Notes: generated from the sequence alone by a model not told the origin. 64,000 nucleotides of DNA from Candidozyma auris (GCF_003013715.1 NC_072812.1:1984001-2048000); one strand, 5' to 3'. Shown: positions 19,431-29,513, counted from the first letter of the stretch. Numbers and translations: made by a program.

Positions 19431-20060
19431 ATGGGGGCCCGCCAGAAACAAGCTGAAAAGAGGAGGGGTAAAGCAAATCTCGCAAAGACGGTGGAGAGCG
19501 AGGTGTTCTCTGACTCTCAAGCCAGAAATCTATTAGCTGACCAACCCAAGTTAACGCCGAAGTCAAAGGTCAAGAAGCCTAGCAAACAGGCGATAAAGAA
19601 AAGAGAGGCAAAGATAAGACTTTACGGTGCTCGAAATGGCAAGGAGTACAGGGAAGAGGAATTGAACATTCCTACACTTAACAGAGCTATTGTCCCAGGT
19701 GTCAAGCCTAAGAAAGGCAAGAAAGGAAAGAAGTTCGTTGATGACCATGATAGTCTAATGTTGAATCGTTTGGTCAAGTCCATTAATGATAAACACGATC
19801 AGGTGAATGAATCCAAATTGGAGAAGGCCAGGCGATTGGAGGAAATCAGAGAATTGAAGAGAGCTGAAATAGAGAGAAAGGAACAAGAAAAGGCGAATAA
19901 ATTGAATGACAAGAAAGCTGAGATCAAAAACAAGTCGAATCTAGCGAGAGCAGCTAGGCGAAAAAATGCCAGGGCTGCCAAGAGAGCAGAGTATAACGAA
20001 GAAGATGAAAATGAGGAGCAGGAACCTAGGAAGAAGAAGAAGTCCGTATCCTTTGCATGA
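19431..20060 (+). CDS. LOC1: Loc1, 60S assembly and mRNA-localisation factor
   Basis: The product is 209 residues, very basic, against 204 in yeast. Loc1 is a nucleolar RNA-annealing protein required for 60S subunit assembly and for localisation of ASH1 mRNA. The conserved core is plain: [13 protein letters not shown], then [39 protein letters not shown] and the helix [18 protein letters not shown]. The protein ends [10 protein letters not shown], as Loc1 does. The ATG at 19431 gives a short basic N-terminus. It converges on PCP1, with 50 bp between stops. Confidence 0.95.
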   Translation: MGARQKQAEKRRGKANLAKTVESEVFSDSQARNLLADQPKLTPKSKVKKPSKQAIKKREAKIRLYGARNGKEYREEELNIPTLNRAIVPGVKPKKGKKGKKFVDDHDSLMLNRLVKSINDKHDQVNESKLEKARRLEEIRELKRAEIERKEQEKANKLNDKKAEIKNKSNLARAARRKNARAAKRAEYNEEDENEEQEPRKKKKSVSFA

Positions 20061-20110
20061 AATCTTGTGTATAATATTTACAATAAAATTATGTATAAAT
20101 CGAGCGTTTA

Positions 20111-21004
20111 TCAAAAGACAATTCTTCTACGCCTGCGTTTCTTCCTTTCTTCATTAGCTCTCCAGCCATAGTAAATTCCTGCCACACTACCCCCAATATG
20201 TGCTGCAAAATCGAATGGTCCACGATAGAACAAGCCAGCCACGTTGAAGGCAAATGATGCCAAGAAAAGCATCCAGGCACCGCCAGGAACAGGAATGAAG
20301 AAGAGGGCAACACCAGCGTTGGGGAATAGATATGAGAACACACCAAGGATGCCGAAGATACCGCCTGAGGCACCCAAGGAAAGAATAACCAGGCTCAGGG
20401 AGATTGTCCGGAAAGCGAGGGAGGCAAACGATGAACAAACGATTGAGCCCAAGTAAACCAGAAGGAAAGTAGATGGCCCGAGCACACCGCAAAGAGCTGG
20501 AGCAAATGACTGGAAACAGAACATGTTGAAGAACAAGTGGGTGAAGCTTTGATGGGAGAAACCAGAACCCAACATAGACCAAACGCTAAAAGGACGAGCA
20601 TTGACGAGAAGGAAGTATTTTCTCAATAAGGGCAATAATCGAGGCAGTCTATGAGCAAAGAAAATTCCCACGTTGATACCAATAATGGGGATCGTAACAA
20701 GTGAGGGATTGCGCTTGAGAGCTGGGATGGAATCCACAATATAAGGTAAAATATAAGGAGTTATTGCACAAAAAGCACCAGTAAACAAGGCAGGGTACAC
20801 CAACTCTCCCCATCTGATGTTGTTGAAGCGGTGGCGCAAGTTTCTAGGTTGAAACTGATGGAACCTTGGTGGAGGCCTATAACCTCTGAGTTGTAGCAAT
20901 GACGTAGGAGAAAATAGCTTCATTGGGCGAGCCTTTAAGCCAACATTCAGAGAAAAAGCATTTCGGCTGCCGATGCTGAAAAGTGTTCGAGGTATACTGA
21001 TCAT
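20111..21004 (-). CDS. PCP1: Mitochondrial rhomboid protease
   Basis: The product is 297 residues (yeast Pcp1 is 346). It is an intramembrane serine protease of the mitochondrial inner membrane that cleaves Ccp1 and Mgm1. Catalytic residues are visible: GASG with Ser213, His269 in FAAHIGG, and Asn160 in HLFFNMF for the oxyanion hole. The first 65 residues are Arg-rich without acids, consistent with an import signal, and six or seven hydrophobic segments follow. The C-terminus is a striking run of basic residues. The frame opens at a TTG (21031), but the first ATG is 21004. MGM1, its expected substrate, is encoded about 9 kb downstream. Confidence 0.94.
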   Translation of the reverse strand: MISIPRTLFSIGSRNAFSLNVGLKARPMKLFSPTSLLQLRGYRPPPRFHQFQPRNLRHRFNNIRWGELVYPALFTGAFCAITPYILPYIVDSIPALKRNPSLVTIPIIGINVGIFFAHRLPRLLPLLRKYFLLVNARPFSVWSMLGSGFSHQSFTHLFFNMFCFQSFAPALCGVLGPSTFLLVYLGSIVCSSFASLAFRTISLSLVILSLGASGGIFGILGVFSYLFPNAGVALFFIPVPGGAWMLFLASFAFNVAGLFYRGPFDFAAHIGGSVAGIYYGWRANEERKKRRRRRIVF

Positions 21005-21289
21005 AGGTTGATTGTACTTGGTAGGATGCAATGTATAGAGGCGACTACTGATAGTGCTCCCAAACGTTCAAACCTGCACAAGGCACAACCAGGCGGTTTA
21101 ACGAATACTGAATTCGAAGGACACGACTATGACGATGAGTTCCGCAAACTATCAATATGTGGCCAGCATACCGTCTTGTAAATACTTACATATTCTCACC
21201 ACAACCACGTTATTCTTCCTGAAGAAAGAGAGGATAGCAGATGTCTGAGGCTATTTCGCACATAGGTCAGCTAGTTACAGCCATAGCGA

Positions 21290-21299
21290 TTTGCAGCCA
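21290..21299 (-). promoter_or_regulatory. TGGYTGCRAA motif upstream of PCP1
   Basis: TGGCTGCAAA on the minus strand, in the same orientation as PCP1 and 286 bp before its ATG. Confidence 0.45.
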
Positions 21300-21480
21300 T
21301 TACTTTGACAAGAAGAAGGTTCAATAGAGAACTAGAAATTACATCTTTTAAAAGAGCCTTAGTGATTCCGAATCGTATTGGCAAAGGATTTAGAACAGAA
21401 AACACGTGAGCTACCTTAAAGCACTTGCGAGTATATTGAATTCATTGTAGCGGGAGCTAAGTAAGATTCGGCCAAATATT

Positions 21481-21501
21481 AATATTCTCAGCGAGAATAT
21501 T
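21481..21501. repeat. Perfect 9-bp inverted repeat, possible heat-shock element
   Basis: AATATTCTC, the spacer AGC, then GAGAATATT. The right arm runs into GAATATTC, which fits the GAAnnTTC arrangement bound by Hsf1. Assignment as a heat-shock element is inference. Confidence 0.4.
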
Positions 21502-22184
21502 CAATTCTACCTATAGACAATCTGGAGGTAACTTTAAAGAGGCCAAAACCCACTAATCCTTCAAATTGTGCGTTGCAAGCAATGACTACTAGGGTCGTCG
21601 TGAGGTGGCTACTAGATCGTTTCAGTCCAAATCTAATACTGTCAGTCTTTCGCGCCATCTTCCTAATAATTTTCTCACGCAGACTTGCCTCTGAGTAAAC
21701 TGCTGCAAACGCTCTGCAAAGGAGATGTGGAGAATTTGCATGAGCATAAAAAATTTACAAAGTAAAATTCACGTTTTTATGCAATAAGTGAGACCACGTG
21801 TTTGAGCCTTCTTCGTAGAATGCACTCTTCATTCGAAATCACATTAAAAAGTCCCTCTAAACATAGCTCTAAAGGCATTTAGCAGACAGTCAAGGTATTT
21901 GAATAGTTGATTGTCGTTTCTAAACTTGTCTAGTTCCAATTGATGAAATGGCCTTTGGAGGCTTCGGGATATTGGGTGGCAAATAGAAAGTGGAATAATT
22001 TCCCCAGGTTCTGACTCAGACGGCTGATGACATGATGCAGCTTACTGAGCAGGCTTAATAATGATGATTCATAGTATGACCGATTGGGATCTTCTCCGAC
22101 GCAGGACACTCGTAAGTTTTAGCCGCACATTTCTCAGAGACAACGGGCAACGCTAGGGCTTGGACCCTCCACGAAATCTGCGCG

Positions 22185-22190
22185 CACGTG
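22185..22190. promoter_or_regulatory. Cbf1-type CACGTG box upstream of P1
   Basis: CACGTGAT, the reverse of RTCACGTG, lies 73-78 bp before the P1 ATG. Cbf1 with Tbf1 is known to control ribosomal protein genes in Candida albicans. Confidence 0.55.
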
Positions 22191-22262
22191 ATCGCAGGAT
22201 CCGCACCAACACAATCAAATTTTTGAAAAAAATGTCCACCAACTTATCATCATCCATATATA

Positions 22263-22601
22263 ATGTCTGCTGAAGCTTCTGTTTCGTACGCCGCCCTTAT
22301 CTTGGCCGACGCTGGTGTTGAGATCTCCGCCGACAACTTGTTGTCCGTCACCAAGGCTGCCGGTGCCTCCGTCGACAACGTCTGGGCCGACATCTTCGCT
22401 AAGGCCTTGGAAGGTAAGGACTTGAAGGACTTGCTCTTCTCCATGGCCGCTGCCGCCCCATCTGGTGGTGCTGCTGCTGGCGGTGCTGCTGCTGGCGGTG
22501 CTGCTGCTGGCGGTGCTGCTCCAGAGGCTGCTGCCGAGGAGAAGGAGGAAGAGGCTGCTGAGGAGTCTGATGAGGACATGGGCTTCGGTTTGTTCGACTA
22601 A
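22263..22601 (+). CDS. RPP1: 60S acidic ribosomal stalk protein P1
   Basis: The product is 112 residues. P1 pairs with P2 on P0 to form the ribosomal stalk that recruits translation GTPases. The N-terminal dimerisation domain begins [18 protein letters not shown], a P1 rather than P2 pattern, followed by an Ala/Gly hinge, an acidic stretch and the universal tail [10 protein letters not shown]. The hinge contains three exact tandem 15-bp units encoding GAAAG. I cannot say whether it corresponds to the A or B form of S. cerevisiae. Leucine codons are nearly all TTG. Confidence 0.95.
   Translation: MSAEASVSYAALILADAGVEISADNLLSVTKAAGASVDNVWADIFAKALEGKDLKDLLFSMAAAAPSGGAAAGGAAAGGAAAGGAAPEAAAEEKEEEAAEESDEDMGFGLFD
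22467..22511 (+). repeat. Three exact 15-bp tandem copies in the P1 hinge
   Basis: GGTGCTGCTGCTGGC occurs three times head to tail, plus a partial fourth copy to 22520. It is in frame, so copy changes would alter hinge length without a frameshift. Confidence 0.9.
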
Positions 22602-22718
22602 GCGAGTTATTCCACATTCCATACCATTAATACATCAAGCATAGAACTTTGATTTGTAGAAAGAGGTTGTGTCCATCGTCAGTGAAGAAGAGTCTGTAAG
22701 CGAAGGTATTCGCTTGGA

Positions 22719-22728
22719 TTTGCAGCCA
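22719..22728 (-). promoter_or_regulatory. TGGYTGCRAA motif
   Basis: TGGCTGCAAA on the minus strand, 118 bp after the P1 stop. Confidence 0.4.
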
Positions 22729-22979
22729 ACTCGGGCCACACACATTGGATGAATTTGCGGTTTTGACACAATGATCAGATTGTAGATATCGTTAATACCA
22801 CTATCTAGTAAACAGTTGGTTGCCGATTGCTAATGGTGTAGCTTGGTCATCTCTAGTCTCTGTTTGACCCCAAGTGTAAGCTTGGATCCTCGTTTTCATC
22901 AAAAGACTCTTAACTAAAAGCAAACTAGGCCTCTAATTGTTTCTTCGTTTACTACTTAACGAATGAATAACAAGCTTAA

Positions 22980-22989
22980 TGGCTGCAAA
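22980..22989 (+). promoter_or_regulatory. TGGYTGCRAA motif
   Basis: TGGCTGCAAA on the plus strand, in gene-free DNA between P1 and the acidic protein gene. Confidence 0.4.
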
Positions 22990-23396
22990 ATAACTCAGCA
23001 AGTGTACGGAATGCCTACACCAAGGATTCCTCATCCGACAAATCCTCAATCTAGCCTTCAGCCATACCCCAAGCTACGATGGATGAATGCATTGCCGTCG
23101 ACGTAAACTCTCGTGCTTCGAGAAATGGCACAATGTGGGAAACATGGCTCGAGATCCCGGCAACGGCTCTTATCACACAGTATAGGAACGCAAGCGTCCT
23201 TCTGTTTTCTATACCAGGGCGACGTGTGCAGAAGAGACGAAATTAGCAGCGGAGATCCATCTCCACGAGCGAACTAGCCGATGGAGAAAAGAGGTGATAT
23301 TGTGGAGCAACAATGAGCACAGATCACAGTAGAACGAGGATATGAAAAGCACCCACCCACTTACCAGAACTCTTTTCTAGACTTGTTGAAGAAAGG

Positions 23397-23420
23397 TTCA
23401 CTCGTTCACTCGTTCACTCG
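23397..23420. repeat. 8-bp tandem repeat, three copies
   Basis: TTCACTCG is repeated three times head to tail. Confidence 0.85.
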
Positions 23421-23756
23421 CACCTTTGACTTCTTACTTCACTAGCCACCAGTCAACAGAAATCGGGCCGGTGTAGAGCGGTAAAAGTTGGAGCCAGGCG
23501 TCCAGATAGCCGGTCGTGTACTATATGTGGCAAGTGTTGCTAGTTTCTAGATCCGAGCAACGGTTGCGAAAAAGATATGGATCGCATACGCATCAGGCAA
23601 GACGTCAGATCCACACTGGCAACGAAAACCGCAACCTCAAAAATACCCAGGCTAAGAAGCCAAGGTCTTGTAGCGTTTCCCACAGAGATCCTAGAATTTG
23701 AGGCGAAGCACCGGTGCCCTGAGGCAGCCGGGGTAGAAGACATTACTCGAGCACTT

Positions 23757-23766
23757 TTTGCAACCA
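23757..23766 (-). promoter_or_regulatory. TGGYTGCRAA motif
   Basis: TGGTTGCAAA on the minus strand, about 890 bp before the ATG of the acidic protein gene. Confidence 0.4.
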
Positions 23767-24582
23767 TTACGTCGCATTCCTGCCCCCAGGTTTTAATTCT
23801 CGCTGCCGCGAATTGCTCTTCTTCCAGGGAGAAAAAAATTAGCGCGGCAGGCCTAAGGAGCGGTTTTATCTCGCCGAGGTTTTTTTAGCGCTCTGTGCAA
23901 CTTACCAGGCCCATGAGAAGCGACCCTACTGCCCAGAGCCCGAGCCTGAGCAGAACACAGTTAAGAACACAAGAGAGCTTGGCGGAACACACAATACTCG
24001 GCCCACCGCCACAGTACTATTCAGGAATGGAGAGTATAAAGTAAGACCATAAAAAAAAATGAACTGAGTCGAATATTGTTTAATGGTCTGATTAACGAAA
24101 TCAAGTGGGAACCACAGTTGGGGGGTTCGTGGGGCATGAGTTAATCAGTACTGGAAGCGGAGGCTCCGTTTTCTCCGGCAAGAGTCATGGCAGGAAAAAA
24201 ACAAAAAAAAAAGTTACTGCCGCGGCAGCGAGCCTAGCCGGGCCGAACCACCTGGAACGAGGATTTAGCTTTACGAGCAGCCAGAAGGAAAAGGTCGAAA
24301 AAAAAGAGAAATTATTCTGAAAAGACTTTGCAACTGTGTGACTCATTGACGCAGCTACTCAATTCTTCAATCTCCTCTTTCGACTACAATTCTCCTGACT
24401 GGTACCCTTCTTCTCAAAACCTCTGCTATGACAAATCCTGTCTCATTCGTGCAGGCATACACCCGACGGGTGGAACACAAACCCTGCTTCCAGGGCCAAC
24501 GTTTTGTCCGTGTGCGCATTGACGCACTGCAGCAGCTTGCATCCCGCCGTCGGAGCGTTTGTCATCAGCTGTGCCCCAGAAA

Positions 24583-24590
24583 TATATAAA
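24583..24590 (+). promoter_or_regulatory. TATA box of the acidic protein gene
   Basis: TATATAAA lies 66-73 bp before the ATG at 24656, the usual spacing for a strongly regulated yeast promoter. Confidence 0.65.
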
Positions 24591-24655
24591 GACAGCGATT
24601 CCTCCTCAGCTTCCCTAGATTTTTTTCGTCCTCACCAATTGAACCTTATCTAGCC

Positions 24656-25474
24656 ATGTCTTTTGCCGAACTGTACGTGCTTGCCTCCAAAGTGAGGTCG
24701 AAGCTTACGCGAGAGGCCTCCAACCCTAAAACTAGTCTCCGCCTGTTGGTGCTTCAGGCCAACATGTTGGACAACTTGATGGATCACATTGCGGTCGAGA
24801 CAGAGAAGAAGAAGAAGGCCACAGCAGCAGCAGCTACTAGCCGTGCCCCACGCGTCTCATTTTCTTTGCCTGAGAAGCCCAAGGTGGCGCCTGTGGCTGG
24901 CCCCTCGATCACCGAGTACGAGATCGACTACGACTCTGCGTCTGACTCAGACGAGGATGACTACTATGACGACTTTGAGCTGGCTGCCGCCGGCAACAAC
25001 TCTAATGCCGTGTACTACTCGGGCTCTGACGAGGATGAGAGCGAGTCCGACTCGGATGACTACTACTACTACCTGTCTGACGAAGAAGAGGAAGACGCGG
25101 AAGAAGAGTACCGCCTCACGCCTTCCCTGTCGTACAGGCAGCTTTCCGATTTGCGCAGCTTTGAAATGCCTCTTCACAGAACGCTATCGGTCATTGAAGA
25201 GGAAGCTGAGGAGGATATGCCTGAGTTGGCGAGATCGACGCTGGTGTCTGACCTGGACTCTGAGATTGAAGACACCACCTCTGCCAACTCGAATGCTAAC
25301 GCTAACGTCACCGTTGCTACCAGTGACGAGCACTTGGTGCACGAGGAGCCCCTTCCATCGTTGAAGACAGGACCCGTGGTGGATCTACCTGCGTCCACGA
25401 TGGTGACTCACCACCCTCACTCTCCAAGCCATGTGAGACACGACGCCGTGTATCTGATAGAGCACGTCTTCTAG
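24656..25474 (+). CDS. Acidic Asp/Ser/Tyr-rich protein, possibly Ecm13/YJR115W-like
   Basis: The product is 272 residues. Residues 1-50 form a helical domain (LYVLASKVRSKLTRE, then LRLLVLQANMLDNLMDHI). A basic, Ala-rich linker follows, then a long acidic low-complexity region (about 85-160) with runs of Asp, Glu, Ser and Tyr, and a Ser/Thr-rich tail ending YLIEHVF. No membrane segment or signal peptide. The N-terminal LRxLVxxANMLDxLM pattern reminds me of the small fungal Ecm13/YJR115W family, whose function is unknown; this is memory of a pattern, not a search. A good TATA box and a clean ATG support a real gene. The acidic region could be an activation-type or phosphorylated disordered segment. 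Confidence 0.7.
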   Translation: MSFAELYVLASKVRSKLTREASNPKTSLRLLVLQANMLDNLMDHIAVETEKKKKATAAAATSRAPRVSFSLPEKPKVAPVAGPSITEYEIDYDSASDSDEDDYYDDFELAAAGNNSNAVYYSGSDEDESESDSDDYYYYLSDEEEEDAEEEYRLTPSLSYRQLSDLRSFEMPLHRTLSVIEEEAEEDMPELARSTLVSDLDSEIEDTTSANSNANANVTVATSDEHLVHEEPLPSLKTGPVVDLPASTMVTHHPHSPSHVRHDAVYLIEHVF

Positions 25475-26115
25475 ACACTTACACCGGTGCATATCTATTG
25501 ATACCTTATGACAACCACTGCAACAACGACGACGACACGACAGCATTTCATTTCTCCATACATATTTATTTATTAGAACATTCGCTTCAATTCACGGTTA
25601 CATTATGCTTAAGCGTAATACGTAGTTCCACCATCAAAATTTCGCATGCTTGTTAGCTCGAACCCCAGATTTCAGCTGGCGCGCCGATTTGGGCCGCTGG
25701 AATGCGCTGCAAAGTCAGCAGGCAGCCTGACTGCCTCATTGTGTGTGTTCTACAGTCTCCTTCACCGAGCCGACACCAGCCGTACGGTCGGGAAAATTCG
25801 TCTTCTTCATGCTTCTTCCCCATGACGGCCTTGTTCACGTGCCGATTGTTTGCTGAAAGGTGCAACTTCTGCTTCGAGCAATACGGCCGCTGCTCCTATG
25901 CACCACGTCAAAGTGCGACAGCACTTCGGCTCGGTAGTCAAACCCCAAGCCGAGAAGCAAGCACGCAAAACATGCAAAGAAAAGGGGGAAAGAGATGGTG
26001 CTTTTTTGTTGATGAGTGGTGTGTTTGAAGACGGAGAAATGGAGATAACCCAGCCGATGAATTTCCCGGTCGGGTTGGTTTTTGCCCACTGCCGAATAGC
26101 GCCGAACTGACCGAA

Positions 26116-26125
26116 TGGCTGCAAA
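26116..26125 (+). promoter_or_regulatory. TGGYTGCRAA motif in a convergent intergenic region
   Basis: TGGCTGCAAA, 642 bp past the stop of one gene and 704 bp past the stop of the other. It is not upstream of any gene I recognise. Confidence 0.4.
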
Positions 26126-26241
26126 TGGCGAGGACAGACAGAATTTCAAGGGCTTAGACAGTGAGTCATTTGTAAGCACAGTGGGTGACCGATTTCGTAG
26201 TTTGAGCTTTTTTGGTATACATTCGGATTGCTAGATTGTAT

Positions 26242-26262
26242 GCTGCCGCTGCTGCTGCTGCT
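26242..26262. repeat. Short GCT-type trinucleotide repeat
   Basis: Six or seven tandem GCT-like units, with one interruption near the start. Confidence 0.8.
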
Positions 26263-26828
26263 GTCAGTAACAGTGCAGCCTGTTCATATGCTGTAGGTGT
26301 AGTGAGACAACTGGGGATCAGTTCCAGGTGCCATCGACTCGTTTCAAATTATTCTGCAACTAGGCAAAAAGTTGGTTGTTTCAAGTGGACGCTTTGATTT
26401 CATGGCCTTTTTCTGCTTTCAGGGAACTCTGCGCTTAAGTCTGCCATACTTCTTACCGAGGGAGTTTGCACAAGCCATGGGACCAAGTGGGTGAGGCTCA
26501 GTGGTTGCTCTATTTGCCCAGTGAACATAATCTACTTATAGCATACTTTGACGAATTTTGGGTATGGAATTAGGTCTTGATGATTTTGTCGAGAAAAGAA
26601 TCGACACATAGCTGGAAATCTTATTTCTCTGTATTGCAGAACTAGAAGCAGATGCAACAGCTGAGACTTCGAGACAATGAGCTTAGAGTGTGCTAGTCCA
26701 CTACTGAGCATAATTGGACTCCTCAAGGGGCTCTCCACTGGCTACACACAATATACTGGCTTGATCTATAGTGCATTAATACATGCTATGCGTAATAAAT
26801 ATGAATAAATAACAGAGTGCTTGTAATT

Positions 26829-27413
26829 TTACTTGAGCGGAGGAATCATCCCACACACAAAGAGCCATGCAAGAATAGCATAGGTTGCAACCTTCACAAT
26901 GTAGAAAAGCTCCACCCACACTTCGGCAACTGCCTGCTTATGGTACACTGCTCTGTAGTCGGTACAGTCGGGAGCCACCCTGGTGACTTTGCGCCAGGGC
27001 ATCCCTGTGTCTCCTGGCCGACGTCCTCGTTCCTTGAGCTCGTTGAACTGCGACCGATACAACAACTCCCGGGGCCTGCCCTCGGTTGTCTCGGCCACCT
27101 CGACCGTGGTCACCTGGACTGACGGTGTTGGAGAGGCGCTTTTCTCTTTGCTCACGTCTTCGCCCACACACTCCATGTACAGAGGAGGGTCTCCTGATGC
27201 TGGCTTGCTGAGGTTGTCACGGTGCTCCAAGCGTGCCTCTTCTGCCTTATCAAGGGTATGCGATGGGGGAGGTGAGGAAACCACTTCAGCGTGATCCCAC
27301 GATGGCTTCTCTGCCACTTTAGGAACGGCATGGATGTATTTAGATCTCTGCCGGGCCCTTTTCTTCCTGTGGGCGGCGCCCAACCTTCTGGCGTACTTGA
27401 TGACGACTTTCAT
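26829..27413 (-). CDS. Unknown basic protein with a C-terminal membrane anchor
   Basis: The product is 194 residues and I do not recognise it. The N-terminus is strongly basic (VVIKYARRLGAAHRKKRARQ, residues 3-22). The middle is hydrophilic and rich in Pro, Ser and Glu. Near the end, after a segment with DCTDYRAVYHKQ, lies one hydrophobic stretch, IVKVATYAILAWLFVCGMI, followed by only five residues, the layout of a tail-anchored membrane protein. The frame can be read from a GTG at 27473, but the first ATG is 27413. A TATA-like GTATATATAC at 27461-27470 lies 48 bp upstream of that ATG. The reading frame, TATA and anchor support a real gene; I infer no function. Confidence 0.6.
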   Translation of the reverse strand: MKVVIKYARRLGAAHRKKRARQRSKYIHAVPKVAEKPSWDHAEVVSSPPPSHTLDKAEEARLEHRDNLSKPASGDPPLYMECVGEDVSKEKSASPTPSVQVTTVEVAETTEGRPRELLYRSQFNELKERGRRPGDTGMPWRKVTRVAPDCTDYRAVYHKQAVAEVWVELFYIVKVATYAILAWLFVCGMIPPLK

Positions 27414-27460
27414 GGAAGAAGGTGGATGAGTGGGTGGGTTAGCGAGGTGGGCACCTCGCA

Positions 27461-27470
27461 AGTATATATA
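27461..27470 (-). promoter_or_regulatory. TATA box of the tail-anchored protein gene
   Basis: GTATATATAC, a palindrome, ends 48 bp before the ATG at 27413. Confidence 0.55.
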
Positions 27471-28303
27471 CACACACAGTGAGGCTAATCTTTCGCAGCG
27501 GGCTAAATGTAAGAGAAGCCAGCGTGAGAGCTTTGCGTTTCCTGCAGCGCCTGCGGTGGATGCGCACCACGAGATATTTCGTACCCCTAAGTGGAAGTCC
27601 TTAAAGTTCGATAAAGATTGATACCAACATTTGAGTATTCGTGAAAGGGCTCCTATGAAGAGTCAGCATGTCGGGGCTTTCATCGCCTGGCAAAACCCGC
27701 ACGACCGTCAGATCGCGATCTTTCAGTCATGGACCCTGCTCATTCACAGGCTGCTCCCCACTCGCACTCAGGGCAAGGCCCATGATTTTTACGCAGTGAT
27801 TTGCGAGCAGACTCCCTGCCAAGCCTACTTGGTGACTTGACCACCAAAGACCTGGAGACAAAAAAGAATTCATGCTAAAGGCAATCCGTGACGCCCCTGA
27901 TGTGCCCAGATTTTAGTGGCGTGATGTCTCCAAGAGGCAGGGATTGCTAAACTAATTGCTTTGTTTGAGGGTTTCTTGGGGAAGTAGCATTTGGATCGGC
28001 CAAGTTGCCGGCCGATGTGCTTAGGGTGATCAGAAAAGGAAGACTCAGCGAAAAGTGTGTGTTGAGTGCGACTGTGGGGTACAGGGTTCCCTCAGTCCGA
28101 GGCGGTCGCTCACGAAGGTTATGTGAAATAGGGTAACGTGAATAGCAATAGCTCTGGGGAGAAAATCTACCGCCGAAAGTGGTGCTTCTCAAACAGATGT
28201 GAGCGTCACTTCGCGAGGAAGCACTCGTGTGGCCAGGAGCGGTATCTCCGAACGATTCGCATCTGCTTCCCGCGTGGGCCCCTGCTGCCTCGCACTCATA
28301 TTA

Positions 28304-28313
28304 TTCGCAACCA
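28304..28313 (-). promoter_or_regulatory. TGGYTGCRAA motif
   Basis: TGGTTGCGAA on the minus strand, same orientation as the tail-anchored gene, about 890 bp upstream of it. Confidence 0.4.
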
Positions 28314-29513
28314 TTATCTCTCGATGCTCACGCCCCTCCCCAAAAAGCGCAATTCCCGCTGCCTCAGCAGCAAGCAGATATCTTGACGTATTGTGTCACC
28401 GCGGTGTTTTACAGCGAGGTGAGGCATTTTTTTTTCTCGAGATAATCGTGCGTAGTGTTGTTGTCACTGCTTCCGAAACAGATGCTGTCAAACTCGCACG
28501 CCGATCCTTCTTTGTTCCTCTACTGCATGCGCTGCGAGTAGGTTTCGCTCCGTGGTTTTTTGCACTCGTGAGGTCTCCTTCAGGGTCGCTTCTTTATGAC
28601 AAGGTGCTCGGTACGGGTAGCCAACGCACGCTTCAGCCTTTGAAAACCTCCCTTTTCATCAAAGTATGTTCTTGATGTAAAGTACGAGCACCCCTCGGTC
28701 AAAGAAAGTCTCGAGCATATGATGCTGACAAACCCCCAAAACCCTTTGTCTGAAGTTCGCCCGACTTTGGCCGTTCCACTGTATGCTTCAAGCAGGTCGC
28801 TGTTTCTTTTGGATGGGCGTAAGAAACCTTGATGAAGGAAATATGGTCACTATTTGGGAACAATACGGTGATAATGGGGACCGCCTGAATTATTGCTGTG
28901 TTGCTTGCTTCCCCCGTGATGGGCGATACATTAGAAATCCCGATGGACCAATTTTTTTGGTAGGGTTTGTTAAAATCCCCTATTTGACGCTGAAACTCGC
29001 CACAAATTTTTTTATTGGTGACAGCAGGAAATGTAGGGTGCGGCTTGACGCTAATGGTTTGGTCGAGCGGCTCCTCTTGCCCATTTAGCTGCGATGAATG
29101 TCAGCCGAGCCTCAAATCTCCAAAGTCAATCGTGTCTTGAGCGCAACTTCCACAGACTTACTCATACAATTTGTAAGCTCTTCAATCATTTCAGGAACCT
29201 TGAAATCCGACCGAAAGCGTCAATATATGGCCGAGGATGGCTAAAATAGGTAGCATTCTTTGGTTACGGAAACGCTAGTTTGAATATCTATGATATGGAA
29301 TCGCCATTCATGATCATGCTGAGGATCCCAGCTTCCACATTCCGATGAGACCGTGCGCAACTAGCTTGTGTAATCTCTATGCGATAAGAGACCTGAAACA
29401 ACCTTCTCCTCATCAAGGATTTATTCCAAGGCAAAACCACCAATTTCTTTCATTTGCGAAACAACCTCAAATTCTTTTAAAAAGAACTTCTAAACATAGT
29501 AGATTAACATATA

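Larger units (their letters stand above)
21005..22262. other. Divergent intergenic region PCP1/P1
   Basis: This 1,258-bp region has no plausible ORF. It contains the recurrent motif at 21290, CACGTG boxes at 21403, 21795 and 22185, and a perfect inverted repeat at 21481-21501. A TAGGGC element and a GGACCC element lie 90-115 bp upstream of the P1 ATG. Confidence 0.5.
22602..24655. other. Gene-poor region after P1
   Basis: In 2,054 bp I find no convincing gene. Open frames at 23577-23888 and 24105-24320 have atypical composition and no recognisable domain. The stretch holds three copies of the recurrent motif (22719, 22980, 23757), one near-match (23561), an 8-bp tandem repeat (23397-23420), and GC-rich segments near 23,850 and 24,220. 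The last 100 bp carry the promoter of the next gene. Confidence 0.45.
25475..26828. other. Convergent intergenic region without genes
   Basis: These 1,354 bp separate two convergent small genes, so no promoter is needed here, yet they hold a recurrent motif (26116), a CACGTG box (25836-25841) and a GCT repeat. Open frames on both strands at 25,800-26,180 overlap heavily and look non-coding. Confidence 0.45.
27414..29513. other. Gene-poor region
   Basis: In 2,100 bp I find no convincing gene. The longest frame (28199-28675) has no ATG, and 28783-29088 has an ATG but no recognisable feature. One recurrent motif is at 28304-28313. No tRNA, LTR or terminal repeats were seen. Confidence 0.45.

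Noticed and set aside
22030..22140. Possible C/D-box snoRNA upstream of P1 (TGATGA sequences)
   Set aside because: There are several TGATGA-like hits but no CTGA at the right distance and no terminal stem.
23577..23888. 103-codon open frame in the gene-poor region
   Set aside because: It has an ATG but is overlapped by a similar open frame on the other strand and shows no domain, signal or anchor.
22602..24655. Possible centromere
   Set aside because: The region is gene-poor but not AT-rich, and has no inverted repeats or conserved element. Nothing in the sequence supports a centromere.
25800..26180. Overlapping open frames on both strands
   Set aside because: Three frames of about 100 codons overlap on opposite strands, a sign of chance open DNA. 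None has a family signature.
28199..28675. 158-codon open frame
   Set aside because: It begins at GTG, contains no usable ATG near its start, and shows no recognisable domain.
28783..29088. 101-codon open frame with an ATG
   Set aside because: No family resemblance, no TATA or neighbouring support, composition like non-coding DNA. Could be real, but unsupported.
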